Part shown: piece after piece, positions 44,532 to 56,385 of the stretch | How the letters are laid out: every line of letters starts with the position of its first letter | How positions within the stretch are numbered: position 1 is the stretch's first letter | Assembly: GCA_029582165.1 (NCBI GenBank) | Contig: CM055892.1 | Span: forward strand, 13,930,754-13,994,753 | Length of the DNA stretch: 64,000 nt | Direction of reading: 5' to 3' | Source of the DNA: Portulaca oleracea | Taxonomy: Eukaryota; Streptophyta; Magnoliopsida; Caryophyllales; Portulacaceae | The notes under the pieces: generated by a model | Seen by the model: the letters and a program-made list of their open reading frames with translations, nothing else | Database searches by the model: none | Told to the model about the DNA's origin: nothing | Made by a program: the position numbers and the translations under genes

Positions 44532-47500
44532 GAAAAGATACGTGTCGCACTACAGGTAGAAAAGGCAACTCTCCCTCTAATTGATGGTATGTAGTCTATT
44601 AAGACATTTAGCTCTGCTTTATTTCAATCTTCAACATCATTTAATATCCGTACAATTGCACAGCTGCCAAGCAAGCCTACCAAGTTGATGAACAAACAAG
44701 ACGAGCAGGGTTCTCGATCCACCCAGATGAACTAGCCTCCATTGTACGTGGGCATTGTTCTGAAGATTTAAAATCTTATGGTGGGGTTGATGGAATTGCA
44801 AAGAAGATATGTGTCTCACTACAAGGAGGTATTCACATAACTGAAATAGAGAAAAGACAAGAGATCTTCGGATTCAATCGCTTCCTTGAGAAACCTTATA
44901 GAAGTTTCCTGAGCTTCCTTTGGGATGCTTTGCAAGATCTAACCCTGATAATCCTAATTGTGTGTGCGGTAGTCTCGGTAGGTGTAGGATTAGCCACCAA
45001 GGGGTGGCCAAAAGGTATGTACGATGGTATAGGTATAGTATTAAGTATCTTGTTAGTTGTTTTTGTCACAGCTATTAGTGACTATAAACAGTCATTACAA
45101 TTTAGAGACTTAGATAAGGAGAAAAAGAACATCAATGTTCATTGTACTAGAGACGGAAAAAGACGAGTTATTTCAATCTATAACCTAGTTGTTGGAGATG
45201 TCGTTAACCTGTCAATTGGGGATCAAGTTCCCGCTGATGGATTATTCATCTCAGGATATAACTTATCAATTGACGAGTCAAGCCTAACCGGGGAAAGTGA
45301 CCCAGTTTATGTGAATGAAGAGAACCCTTTTCTTTTATCAGGAACCAAGGTCCAAGACGGGTCGGGTAAGATGTTGGTGACAGCTGTTGGAATGAGAACT
45401 GAGTGGGGAACATTGATGGCAACATTGAGCAAAGGAGAAGAGGAGGAAACCCCACTCCAAGTCAAGCTCAATGGGGTTGGAACCGTTATAGGAAAAGTTG
45501 GGTTGGGTTTTGCCATAGTTACCTTTTTGGTCTTACTAGCTCGATTTGCGGTTCAAAAGATGGCTAATAATGAGATGGATCAATGGTCCTTTAATGATGC
45601 ACTAAGGCTTCTTAATCACTTTGCAACTGCTGTGACAATAGTTGTAGTTGCAGTCCCCGAAGGGCTCCCATTGGCAGTTACTCTGAGTCTTGCCTTTGCA
45701 ATGAAGAAACTGATGAATGAAAAGGCGCTTGTTAGACATCTCTCAGCTTGTGAGACAATGGGGTTTGCTAACTGTATTTGTACAGATAAGACAGGGACAT
45801 TAACGACAAATCACATGGTGGTAACCAAGTTATGGGTTCATGGGAAAGTCAAGGATGTTAATGTAGATGGAAAAGACCCGATTAGATCTTCTATAAGTAA
45901 GAATGTTTTGGACATTTTGCTACAAGCTATATGCCACAACACTGCAGCAGAGGTTGTTAAAGGAGATGGGGGAAAGAAAGAAGTATTGGGGACTCCAACT
46001 GAAACTGCAATATTAGAGTTTGGTATATTTTTAGGGGGAAACTTCAATTCTCTAAAAAAGGAATCAAAGATAGTAAAGATTGAACCATTCAATTCTGACA
46101 GGAAAAAGATGTCTGTTCTTATTGCCCATCCTTCTGGTGGGTTGCGGGCATTCTGCAAAGGAGCTTCAGAAATAGTATTGAAAATGTGTGACAAGGTATT
46201 AGACCCTAGCGGGAAACCAATATCACTTTCAGAAGACCTAAGACAGAAGATCACAATGGTGATTAACAAGTTTGCCGGTGAGGCATTAAGAACTATGTGT
46301 ATAGCTTTCAAAGATTTTGGGGAAAAATCAAATTGTGAAAGAATTCCTGAGGAGAACTTAACATTGATAGCAGTTGTTGGCATCAAAGATCCTTTGCGAC
46401 CAGGAGTTAAGGAAGCGGTGCAAACATGCTTAGCATCTGGGATCAAGGTTAAAATGGTGACTGGAGATAATATTCATACTGCTAAAGCCATAGCTAAAGA
46501 ATGCGGGATATTGACCAGTGGTGGGTTGGCAATTGAAGGGCTAGAATTTCGGAATAAAAGCCCTAAGGAAATGAAAGAAATTATACCAAATCTTCAGGTA
46601 CTTTAAAGTGTGTTCTCAAATATTTGTATGGCTAAAAATTGATTGTAAAAAGTGGTGCATTTGTTCATGTGATTTTTTAGGTAATGGCTCGTTCAAAGCC
46701 TTCGGATAAGCACATATTAGTTACTCAATTGAGGGAACAATTCAATAAAGTGGTGGCTGTGACTGGTGATGGTGCTAATGATGCTCCTGCTTTGCATGAA
46801 GCGGACATTGGACTTTCCATGGGCATTGCAGGAACTGAGGTTTTTCCATTTTGACTTAATTGTTCCTTCTAATTTAGCTAATCTTAGTATAATGCATCCT
46901 GAATTGCTAGTTAAATCATACGACACTCATAGTTGAAGCAAAGCAATCAATTAAAGCTAGAAACCCAAAATGACATAACTCAAACCTATCAACCTATTCT
47001 CATTAGAATTCACTAATATGATCCCTTTTCCATTCCAAGTATTTGTTGCTTGGACTATGACTAGTGACTCCCTTATCTGATGTATTTTGGTGAATAATTT
47101 CAACAGGTTGCCAAAGAAAATTCGGATGTTGTAATCATGGACGATAATTTTACAACCATACTATCAGTTGCTAGATGGGGTCGTTCTGTTTATATAAATA
47201 TCCAAAAATTTGTGCAGTTCCAACTTACAGTCAATATAGTTGCTCTTGTGATCAATTTTGTTTCAGCCTGCATTACAGGTTAGTTCTCCAACTGTTCATT
47301 CATTCATCTATAAACCACCTCTATTAGTGTTCACCCTATGAGAATTCAAATTAAGGAAGCCGCAAATTTGGTGAATCAATCTAAATTTTCAAAACAAAAT
47401 TTATACTCAATCACACCAACAGAAGACATAAAATTGAATAAACCAAACATGACTTAAGTTGGATTGAATTTACTTGCTGGTTGAAATTACTAGTACACAT

Positions 47501-48459
47501 TCTGTTTTGTTTTAATGAATGTTGGCAATTGGGGATAAGTGTAGGTACAGCTCCATTGACAGCAGTTCAGCTATTGTGGGTGAATATGATCATGGATACT
47601 TTAGGTGCCCTAGCCCTAGCCACAGAGTCTCCTAATGATGAACTAATGAAGCAGCCACCCGTAGGGAGGAATAGCAATTTCATAACCAAGACCATGTTAA
47701 GGAATGTAATTGGCCATGGGATCTACCAATTGATAGTTCTCATTGTCCTTCAATTTAGAGGGAAGCAGATCTTAAAACTATCTGGCCCAAACGCAACAAA
47801 AACTCTCAACACGTTCATGTTCAACACCTTTGTTTTCTGCCAGGTATGTGCAAGCACTGTTCTAGTTGCTAACATCTTTACCTAATGTTAAAATTGTTGG
47901 GTATCTAACATGGTATCGGTCAACAATATGGTAAGAGTGTAGCTTCTAATTAGATTTATCACAAAGAATTTAAGTTGTGCAAAAAAAAATATGCATGCTT
48001 AAGTTTCCTAGTTACCAATATCACCTTCTCTACCAAATCTAATAGTTTGTCCCAATCTACCAACTCATTTTAGAGATATCATCATAATCATTATAAATCC
48101 TTGAAAACGAATCACTTCAAAGTTAAAACTAACAAAATAAGTTGTTTCAGATATTCAATGAGATTAACAGCAGAGAAATGGAGAAGATTAACGTTGTACA
48201 AGGCATATTCAGAAATTGGATATTCATGACGATCATAACCTCAACAGTAGTCTTTCAAGTGATAATAGTGGAGTTTCTTGGTGAATTTGCAAATACTCTC
48301 CCACTTAGCTGGCAGTTATGGATGCTGAGCATAGGAATCGGAGCAGTAACATTAGTAGTTGCTATTGTCTTGAAGTGCATTCCTGTTGAAAACATTAAGT
48401 GTCCCATTAAACATCGTAATGGCTATGAGGCGTTGCCTAGTGGCCCTGAACTTGCCTAA
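44532..48459 (+). CDS. ACA: Autoinhibited-type Ca2+-ATPase (P2B), ACA4/ACA11-like
   Basis: Pumps Ca2+ out of the cytosol with ATP. Exons: 44532-44586, 44664-46597, 46681-46839, 47107-47278, 47545-47843, 48151-48459. All junctions are GT-AG and in phase, giving 975 residues from the first exon shown. Motifs: TGES at about residue 227, PEGLP near 350, phosphorylation site DKTGT at 393, [12 protein letters not shown], and [16 protein letters not shown] near 691. Transmembrane segments follow the P2B pattern, and the C-terminus is short. Clade choice rests on overall resemblance to vacuolar ACA4/ACA11. The usual N-terminal calmodulin-binding autoinhibitory stretch, about 55-60 residues, is not seen upstream. 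Confidence 0.93.
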
Positions 48460-48580
48460 ACATTGTAGCTTTTACACAATTACACTTAATATCAAGTTAA
48501 ATTTAGCATGTTCTTTACATTGATTTATTAATACAATGTTTTGATTATTTAAGATATGATTTTTTTTCCTAAGAGGGGTT

Positions 48581-48943
48581 AAAACAAGTAGGGTTGTTCA
48601 TCGGCCCTGGACTGGATCGAATGGACCGAGGACCGAATTAGAGGACTAAGCTAGACCGAGGACTGGACCGAAAAAACTTCGGTCCGGGACTGGACCGACC
48701 GAACTCTGTTCGGTCCAATCCTCGGTCCAAACCGGACTGGACTATATATAAAGAAACCCTATAATTTTAGTAATTTTGGTCCATCAGTTCGGTTCACGGG
48801 CTGGACCGAAGACCGAACATAAAAATTTCCTAGACCGTGGCCTGGACCGAACTTCCCTCGGTCCATTCGGTCCAGTCCTCAATCCAGTCCGGTCCAGTCC
48901 CTTTTTCGGACCAAACTGGACTATGAACAGCCTTAAAAACAAG
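48581..48943. mobile_element. hAT-type MITE just downstream of the ACA gene
   Basis: The 8-bp duplication AAAACAAG lies at 48581-48588 and 48936-48943. Ends are TAGGGTTGTTCAT and the imperfect complement of TAAGGCTGTTCAT. The interior (347 bp) is built from GGACCGAA/TTCGGTCC repeats in both directions and can fold back. It begins 130 bp after the ACA stop codon, so it may lie in the 3' untranslated region. Confidence 0.9.
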
Positions 48944-49511
48944 CAGCAAACTACACATGCTATTACATCTACATACAACATTTATGCAGAAACTTTTACC
49001 TATTAGTAAACAAAGCATGAATATGTTACATAATAAATCTTATATAGCCTTCTAGATCCTTTTTCATTTTCAATATCCATGTGAAACATTTATGTTTAAT
49101 ATTATGTTTATGACTGATAAATTAATAATTCATTTTATGAATCACTTATTTTTTTCATAGCCTGCTTAAAGTACAAATATCCAATTTTATTTATCCTATT
49201 TTTCATAGCCTTATTAAAGCAAGATTGCTAAAATTACAACATAGAAAGCATGAACCAATATACCACCAAACATAGAAAACATAGATACAAAATTAACGGA
49301 ATCAAACATAAATTATTCACGATGTAACGGCAAATATAATCGAATTTTTCGGTGTTTTACATCATTACCCCCGTAAAAGAAGTGTCGTCCTCGAAACTTA
49401 AACTCATACTTAGCGGTTTGACAGGCAGAGCTAATGGTAGCCCTCACCAAAACTCGGGGTTTTACATTATTACCTCTTCAAAAGAGTTTCGTCCTCGAAA
49501 CTCAACGTACC
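48944..49511. other. AT-rich intergenic DNA and retroelement 3' flank
   Basis: No gene. The part after 49340 has the GTTTTACAT and TCGTCCTCGAAAC blocks common downstream of gypsy pol. Confidence 0.45.
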
Positions 49512-49720
49512 TTATGCATTGAATATGTGCAGATACTTCGATCTCATCTCCTCCTCGGCTTCCCAGGTAGCTTCAGTTAGGGCGTAGTTCGCCCATTGCA
49601 CTTTTGACTAGAGGAATGGTCTTTCTTCAAAACTGCTTTTCTTTGCAATGTAGAATCTCCAGCGGATGCTCCTCGTAAGTCAGGTCTTCTCTCAGTGTCC
49701 GAATCCTCGTCGGAGATTCT
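49512..49720 (-). pseudogene. Chromovirus integrase C-terminus with chromodomain-like end
   Basis: Reads RIRTLREDLTYEEHPLEIL and, after a one-base shift in an A run near 49613, LTEATWEAEEEMRSKY, the usual end of Tekay/Del-type chromovirus integrase. The stop is at 49512-49514. Such tails guide insertion into chromatin. Confidence 0.75.
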
Positions 49721-50009
49721 CCTTTTTCCAGGCCCTCCTCGGGGCTATTCCATACCCACCTCGGGATTTAGATCTTTCAAAGAAGCTAGAGTCGGGTACT
49801 CATAGCAATGGTGGCGGTATGCCATCCGACAGATGTCAAAAACAGACAAGCATGCACTTTGCAACACAGAAGGAAACAAAAAAAGAGACACACATCCCAA
49901 TCCCCCATCTTACACTCATCACTCCTAACGTAGCATCCTAAATTCTAACTAAAAACCTAAAAAAAACTTAGGAGCTACCAGGTCGTAACCTAGAGCTTTG
50001 ATATCATTT

Positions 50010-51233
50010 TGTAATGCCTCTGAAATTCAATTATAAATTTATCGGTTAAAGTCTAATGTTGACTAACATTAACAGCGGAAGCCTCACTTTTTTTTATTTG
50101 GGCATTATTGTTGTATCCTAGAAGGAATACCAAGAAAGAAGGGAAAAGAGATTAACAAATGATAACAGCGGTCTTTTTGAATAATAAAAGGAAACTTCCT
50201 AGGTTTGACAAACACTAAACCAACATTACTAACTCAAGTTTAACATTAACTAAACTTTATTATCAGAACTTCTAACATCAATGTCCTCATTTCTAAAACT
50301 TGTTCCCATCACAGAACTCTTCACCTAAAAACAAAACATTTAAAAACATGAGGACTCAATAATGCCCCCCCCCCCCTTTCCCCTAATTGCCAAAACACAT
50401 TAAAATTCATTTCAATTCATTTAGGGGGAGAAATAAATAAGTCAAATCTTTTCGCAAACCTTTTGAATCCCAACCAAAAATAACATCAATTATAAATAAC
50501 ACAACTCGAAAAATATAAAAATAACAACAGATATCAAAGTAATCCTTTAATCAAAAAGCATACCAGAATTTTATTATGCGGGTAGGATTTGCCTATCCGC
50601 AGAATATCAGAACTTAGAATCATAATCTCATAATCAAAATAGGATATTAAATCCTCAAAATTATAATATAGATGGCCATCCCAGAAACAGAATCACACGT
50701 GTGTACATCCAACCTCAGAAACATATCAGGTCTCCCCTGATCTCTTGATAACTCCCCTGCAAGAACATATACTGGACTTTGGGTCATTACTCGCAACCTA
50801 CTTAATGTTTCACTTTGTTTATTAGTATCTTATAAATTTCAGACAGAATATTAAGACTTTAAAACAACCCAACCCAATTTTCCAAAACCGATAGAATATT
50901 AAGACGTAGAGTTTAAAAGACTGTCATATTTTACTCAACTTAGAAAACAAACACAGACATCCAAGTCAGACAGTCCAATTTCATAGAAAACCCCCTATGG
51001 ATGCATGCTTCGTAAAACATATCAAAATCACAAAACAATTAAAGAGCATCCCAGTGGGGTTTAGAGCGTAGACATTACCTAACAATCTTCACTACTTCAA
51101 CGAACACACTTGAGTTCACTATAATGACTCGATCTAGACCGTGCCTATAAATAGAATAATTTCCATAGTTAATAACGGCTCTCTAAGTTAGTTCACACTA
51201 CCTTCTACCTAATCCTACCCTAAGAACACTACA
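50010..51233 (-). repeat. Probable LTR of the chromovirus remnant
   Basis: TG at 50010-50011 next to the primer site and CA at 51232-51233. A partial copy of its right third is found at 52905-53241. It contains a 13-C run near 50366. Confidence 0.55.
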
Positions 51234-52026
51234 GGGTTCCCATCATTGATGAATTTATATATATGAATCACAGAACACATTTCAAATAAATAAAACACAT
51301 TGATAACAATTAAAAACTGGGCAAATTACTATACTCTCATTACAAAGGCCATCAATTGACTTCCCGACATCCCAAGGACTTGATTCTAGACTTTTTGGAA
51401 ACCTTAAGATGTCTACTAAAATTCTTATGTTGACCTCGAGGCCTAAAACACACTCTAAAAGTCCCAAACACAACCAACACTCAAAGTGGTCCAATTCTGA
51501 CCTAGGTCTGGTAATTGGGTCATAACTAGAACTATACACATCCAAAGTTTGATGCGTACAATTCCTACGAAAGCTAACACCCTAGGGAACTTTCGGACCA
51601 AACAGTTAGGTCAAACCCTGACTACACAATTTATGGTGAATTTTCAAACACGACCTATTAAAATTGTCCGAAAACCGATTTATTTTTATTTTGTATTTCC
51701 GATCCTAACTCTAATCAACCCATCCCGGGACTCTAACTTGGGCTCCAAAACAGTTAACTAAGGTCAAAGACAACTCCTAAGTGTCTTAACGCAATTAAGA
51801 CCAACCCTAACAAATTATTTATCATAAATTTCCCAAATAATCATCTTAGCTTCCAATTAAATACATAAACCTAAAACTCATACTAATAACCAAAATAAAA
51901 CTAAACTTTCAACATCCAAAACTTCATAAAACATCACAACACAACATAGCTCTAAAGGGCACCTATTATAAACCAAATTAAACATTTTTACTAAAGAAAA
52001 CCTAGCGTAATAATAATATAAGGTAC
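51234..52026. other. Intergenic DNA, no gene seen
   Basis: Short frames on both strands only, without domains. Composition resembles the LTR on its left. Confidence 0.5.
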
Positions 52027-52383
52027 CAAAAAATTACTTAGAGGTACCCTAACTTTTGGTGAAATGTTTTTCTGGTACCCCAACTTTTAAAAACTAATTT
52101 TGGGGTACCCTAACTTTTAGAACTAGAAATAATTAGGTGAATTTTCGGCCAATTATTTGAATTCAACGGTGAGTTTTAGCCGGGAAATTGATTAAGTATT
52201 TTTGTGGATGCAAATGCCCTTTGTTTTCATGGACGAAAATGATTTGAATCAATCGGAGTTTCGTCGGAAAATCACCTAGTAATTTCTAATCCTAAAAGTT
52301 AGGGTACCCCAAAATTAGTTTCGAAAAGTTAGGGTACCAAAAAATTGTTTCTTCAAAAGTTAAGGTACCTCTAAGTAATTTTG
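52027..52383. mobile_element. Non-coding element with about 110-bp inverted repeats
   Basis: The left arm has AAAATTACTTAGAGGTACC and three spaced copies of GGTACCCTAACTTTT; the right arm is the near complement over about 110 bp. The centre is about 130 bp. Long inverted ends suggest a Mutator-like MITE, but I could not define a target duplication. Confidence 0.7.
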
Positions 52384-52904
52384 CACGTACTAATAACATA
52401 AAATAATATAAATACATAAAATTTGAAACTTCACTGAACATAATACGTTATAAAATTTATAAAAACAATCGAATGAGCTTTAGAATGCTCTTTGGGAAAT
52501 TATAACATAATTTTACATAAAGAAAAACACGATAGTGGCACAATAATAGTATAACACCTAATAATCACATAATTGTAACATAAATATATTAAAGTTTCAC
52601 ATAATATATAAATTTTGAAACTTCAATAAATGTAATACGTTATAAACTTATAAAAATAATAAAAGAGGTTTTAAAACACCTTTTAATTAATTATAAGACG
52701 TAATAATCACATAATAATAACATAAATATATTGAAGTTTCACATAAATATATAAAGTTTGAAACTATAATAAATGTAAATACGTTATAAACTTATACAAA
52801 TAATAAAAGGGGTTTTAAAACACCTTTAATTAATTACAACATAACTTTTAAGTATTAAAACAATACTTAATAACAAACACACTTGAGCTCACTTCACGAC
52901 ATAA
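52384..52904. other. AT-rich DNA with internal duplication
   Basis: No gene. Two related blocks (near 52560-52690 and 52690-52830) share the order ACATAAATATATT, AAACTT, ATACGTTATAAACTTATA and GGTTTTAAAACACC, so the region arose by a local duplication. Confidence 0.6.
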
Positions 52905-53241
52905 TAAAACTTAGAGTTTAAAAGTCTGTCATATTTTACTCAACTTAGAAAACAAACACATACATCCAAATCAGACAGTCCAATTTCACATAAAATCTCA
53001 TGCTTCATAAAACATATTAAAACCACAAAACAAATAAAGAGTATCTTAGAAGGGATTAGGGCATAGACATTACTTGACAATCTTCACTTCACTTCACCTC
53101 ACTTCAACGAACACATTTGAGCTCACTAAAACGACTCAGTCTAGATTGTGCCTATAAATGTAATAATTTCTATAATTAACAACAGCTCTTGAAGTTAGTA
53201 CATACTACCTTCTACCTAAACCCACCCTAGGAACACTAACA
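52905..53241 (-). repeat. Partial copy of the chromovirus LTR
   Basis: Matches about 50900-51233 in the same orientation, including CTGTCATATTTTACTCAACT and the CA end at 53241. The left part of the LTR is missing. Confidence 0.75.
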
Positions 53242-54323
53242 CCATCTTCTGCGTCACAATCTTTTCACTTTTGCTAATTTAGCTCGTTTGTCCTCATCCT
53301 ATGTGATTTCACTTGCAAATGTACTTCAACATCATGAACCTTTTAGATCAATATTTCCTGGAAGACCCATGGGTTTACAGAAGGTTGGTCATTGGTTGCT
53401 TTACCTTACTTGTTTGTGGTTGTAAGGGGAAAAGCTCATCTATCCTCAACTTATGTGGCTTCTCTTACATATCTCTTTTCACAATCTGTTTCACTTATTA
53501 CATGGCAATATAAACATAAACAACCACATTGTAACTACTTTGACCTTTTAGATCTTAAACTTATAGTCGTTTGTGGCATGCAAATTAGCATATGATCTAT
53601 TAAGCTTTCCGCGCCCCAAATGCTACAACATATGATCTATTGAGCTTCTCGCGTCTCTAACTCCCTTAGAGTAAGACCACTTCAACATAAGAATTACTTA
53701 CTTGTTGAAGAAGACAATCCCTTGTCAAGAAAACAACTTTTGCCTTTGCTATTGTGGAACTTGCCTCTCAAAAATTGAATTCAGAAATATTCTTGAAGCA
53801 AAATACTATAAGAATTATATAAGGAATGCGAAGGTTTACATAAAAAAAAATTAGAAAAAATGGCCCAAACAAAATTCATCAGCTTTCTGAGTTTTTTGCA
53901 TGATTTGCATTTTTCCATTTAACCATGGGTAGAGAAATTCTGAGGCTTCCATCATCAGGTCACATAAATTGACAAAAGAATAAAGTCCAAGGAATTTGGA
54001 CCGTACAGTTCATCTTTCTCACCCCACAAAAAAAGGAAAAAGAAAAGGTTGGAATAACATTTTGAGAAAGAGTTTTCCTACCTTTTGGAAAAATATGTCC
54101 TTTCTTGCACATAGTGAACCTGAGTCATAGTTTTGTTAGCTCTAGAGAATTGAATCCTCAGGCTTAACTCATGATCTCAGGTAAGAGATCATTTTTTTTT
54201 AACACATACTATAGATGGAGATGAATGTGGTTGATATGGTGTTTACAGTAGGGCTTTTGTACAAATGTGGAATGTGGTTGAAAAATCACCATTAGGAAGA
54301 GCCTAGTGGCTGATTAGGATTAA
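53242..54323. other. Intergenic DNA, no gene seen
   Basis: A short direct repeat CATATGATCTATT(A/G)AGCTT occurs near 53590 and 53630. No supported coding region. Confidence 0.5.
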
Positions 54324-54551
54324 GGGTGCACTTGGTTGGTCAATAACCCCGGGGAAATGGTCAATTTTCCCGGGTTGACTTATTTTCCCCATGTTTGGAT
54401 GCGGGTTGACTTCGGGAAAGTTTTCACGATGGACCCATCATTTTCTCCATTTTCCTAGGGAAAAGTTCCCTTAGTGGGAGCTAAGGGAAATTTTTCCCAT
54501 GGAAAACTTCCCATGGGAAACTTTTCCCTGGGGTACCTACCAAACACTCCC
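54324..54551. mobile_element. MITE with imperfect GGGTGCACTTGGTTGG ends
   Basis: The right end complement reads GGGAGTGTTTGGTAGG. The interior has complementary GGGAAAA/TTTTCCC blocks and folds back. The target duplication is unclear, so no superfamily is named. Confidence 0.6.
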
Positions 54552-55843
54552 TATATCAAAAGATGAGCAATCAATCTGTCAATTATGTACTAACCTTGCC
54601 AATCAGGCTTGAAGAGATTGTCCCTCTAAAGACAATGTCAGCAAATGAAGCGGAAGACTATGATGATGCAAGCAAGTAGAATATAATCTGCTAATAGGGA
54701 AAACTCTGGACAGCATAGATGGAAGTATATGGTTGAGTGGTTATTAGCTTGCCAAGCCTTCAAACTCTGCAGGACAAACAAGAATAAAAAGCCCCAGTCC
54801 CGTGAGGGAGAGGTGAAAAAGCCCAACATGCGGAGCAATGTGGAACCATTTGCTCATGTAATGTGGAACCATTTACTCATGTACGTAAGGTGAAAAAATG
54901 TTGGCCAGAGTTTTGTACCCATATGGATAGAAAGGCAGCTTCTGAAGAAATCTTGGGTTTTAATTGAGAAATGCTTCCACAGCTACATGCAATTTGATAA
55001 AGGAGTAGTCTTAGTCAACATGTTAATTGAAGGAACTAGTCGTTGTTTCATCATCGCTCACATGGCTTCTAGGTACAAGGAATGAGTTGGAAGGGAAAGG
55101 ATCAACTAGTTGTGGATATTTTCAACCGAACAAGTTTCCAATGAGTCACTTCATTCAACCATAATGGGAGTAAAAATTTTAATGTTCATCTCAGGTTTCC
55201 CCCCATAACCACAACCGACCTCTATATAGGATACTCTTTCCACCTTGCACAACATATCCCCTTACAAACTATACTTTAAAAACAATGTGGAGGAAGAAGC
55301 AACCTAGGCTGACAAAGCAAATCAATGGCACAGGGAACACATAATCTAACCAGCTTATTATCCTGAAATCCACCATTTCATCTCCAATGGAAGCATTGGC
55401 AAGAGCTCAAGAGATGTCTTTTGTAAACTAGCTAATAAATTTCAGAAGTTCTTCTTTTGATATGTAGGGAAGGACCCCAAATTTGTAAAGCTTACACTGA
55501 ATAACCTAGTGAGGAGTGAACTAGGGCAGGACTCCTACAGGAAATGATACACTTGCACCTGCACTATTCAGACAACAGGATCCCAAATTTCCAAAACACT
55601 AGCCTTGAAATTTTCCCATTTGATCTATTGTTACCTACCACTCTAAATACAACAATTTTCCAGAATGTTGGACCAACTAATGGAGCAACACAGAGTCATC
55701 CAGGGCTAGAAAGAAAATACACAGCTTGGTCGCACCTATGAGTACTCAGTACAACTTGGTGAACATCATACAAGATATGAGCACCCTCATTTTGCACCAG
55801 TACATCATACATGAAAGAAGCAAAGAACCCCAGCAGGGTATAA
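54552..55843. other. Intergenic DNA, no gene seen
   Basis: No frame with a recognisable product on either strand. Confidence 0.5.
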
Positions 55844-56088
55844 CTGTCCCTTTGGACCTAGGAAAACATGATGGGAAAAAAACTAGGAGGAAAAATTTTT
55901 GGGGGTAAAGTAAATTTCTTACTCTTGTTTGGTTTAAGTAAAATTTTCAAGGAAAAAAAAATTGATTTTCCATTCAATTTTCTTTTCCTTGTTTGGTTTG
56001 AGGTAAAACGTATGGAAAAAAAATTACATGAAAACTTGTAAATGGCAAGATTCATTTTTCTAGATTATATGATGTGATTTGGGGGGTG

Positions 56089-56119
<31 letters not shown>

Positions 56120-56385
56120 TTACAGAGAGAGAGAGAGAGAGAATCAAGGGAGCCATGAGAGATAATGGAGAGAAAGGTTGGTTTTGATCCAAAATTTTTC
56201 TCCCAACTTTCCTCTCAATTTTTAAGGGACATTTTTTTATGCTTTCTTACCCCAAATTTTCCATGCAGTTTTTCAACAATTTTTCTCCATTCCTTTTTTT
56301 TTTTTGCAATCTAAACAAAGGAAAGATTTTCATTTTCCAAAATAATTTTTTTCCATGTTGTTTTTTCAGGTGCAAACGGACCCTA
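55844..56385. mobile_element. MITE-like element containing a (GA)n run
   Basis: The right end complement GGGTCCGTTTGCACC and the left end TGTCCCTTTGGACCT are imperfect inverted repeats of about 30 bp. The interior is made of AAAATTTT-type and CTTGTTTGGTTT repeats and holds a GA run. Confidence 0.5.
56091..56142. repeat. (GA)n microsatellite
   Basis: Two blocks of AG/GA units with a short TTACA break. Confidence 0.92.

Larger units (their letters stand above)
49512..51238 (-). mobile_element. Chromovirus (gypsy) remnant, internally deleted
   Basis: On the - strand, a probable 5' LTR (50010-51233), a primer site-like motif TGATATCAAAGC (49995-50006), a short leader, and then directly the last part of pol (49720-49512). 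Nearly all of gag and pol is missing, so an internal deletion joined the leader to the end of integrase. Confidence 0.65.

Noticed and set aside
45838..46446. 202-codon open frame on the - strand
   Set aside because: Antisense shadow of the large ACA exon.
49666..49941. 91-codon open frame on the + strand
   Set aside because: Opposite strand of a chromovirus pol end; no domain.
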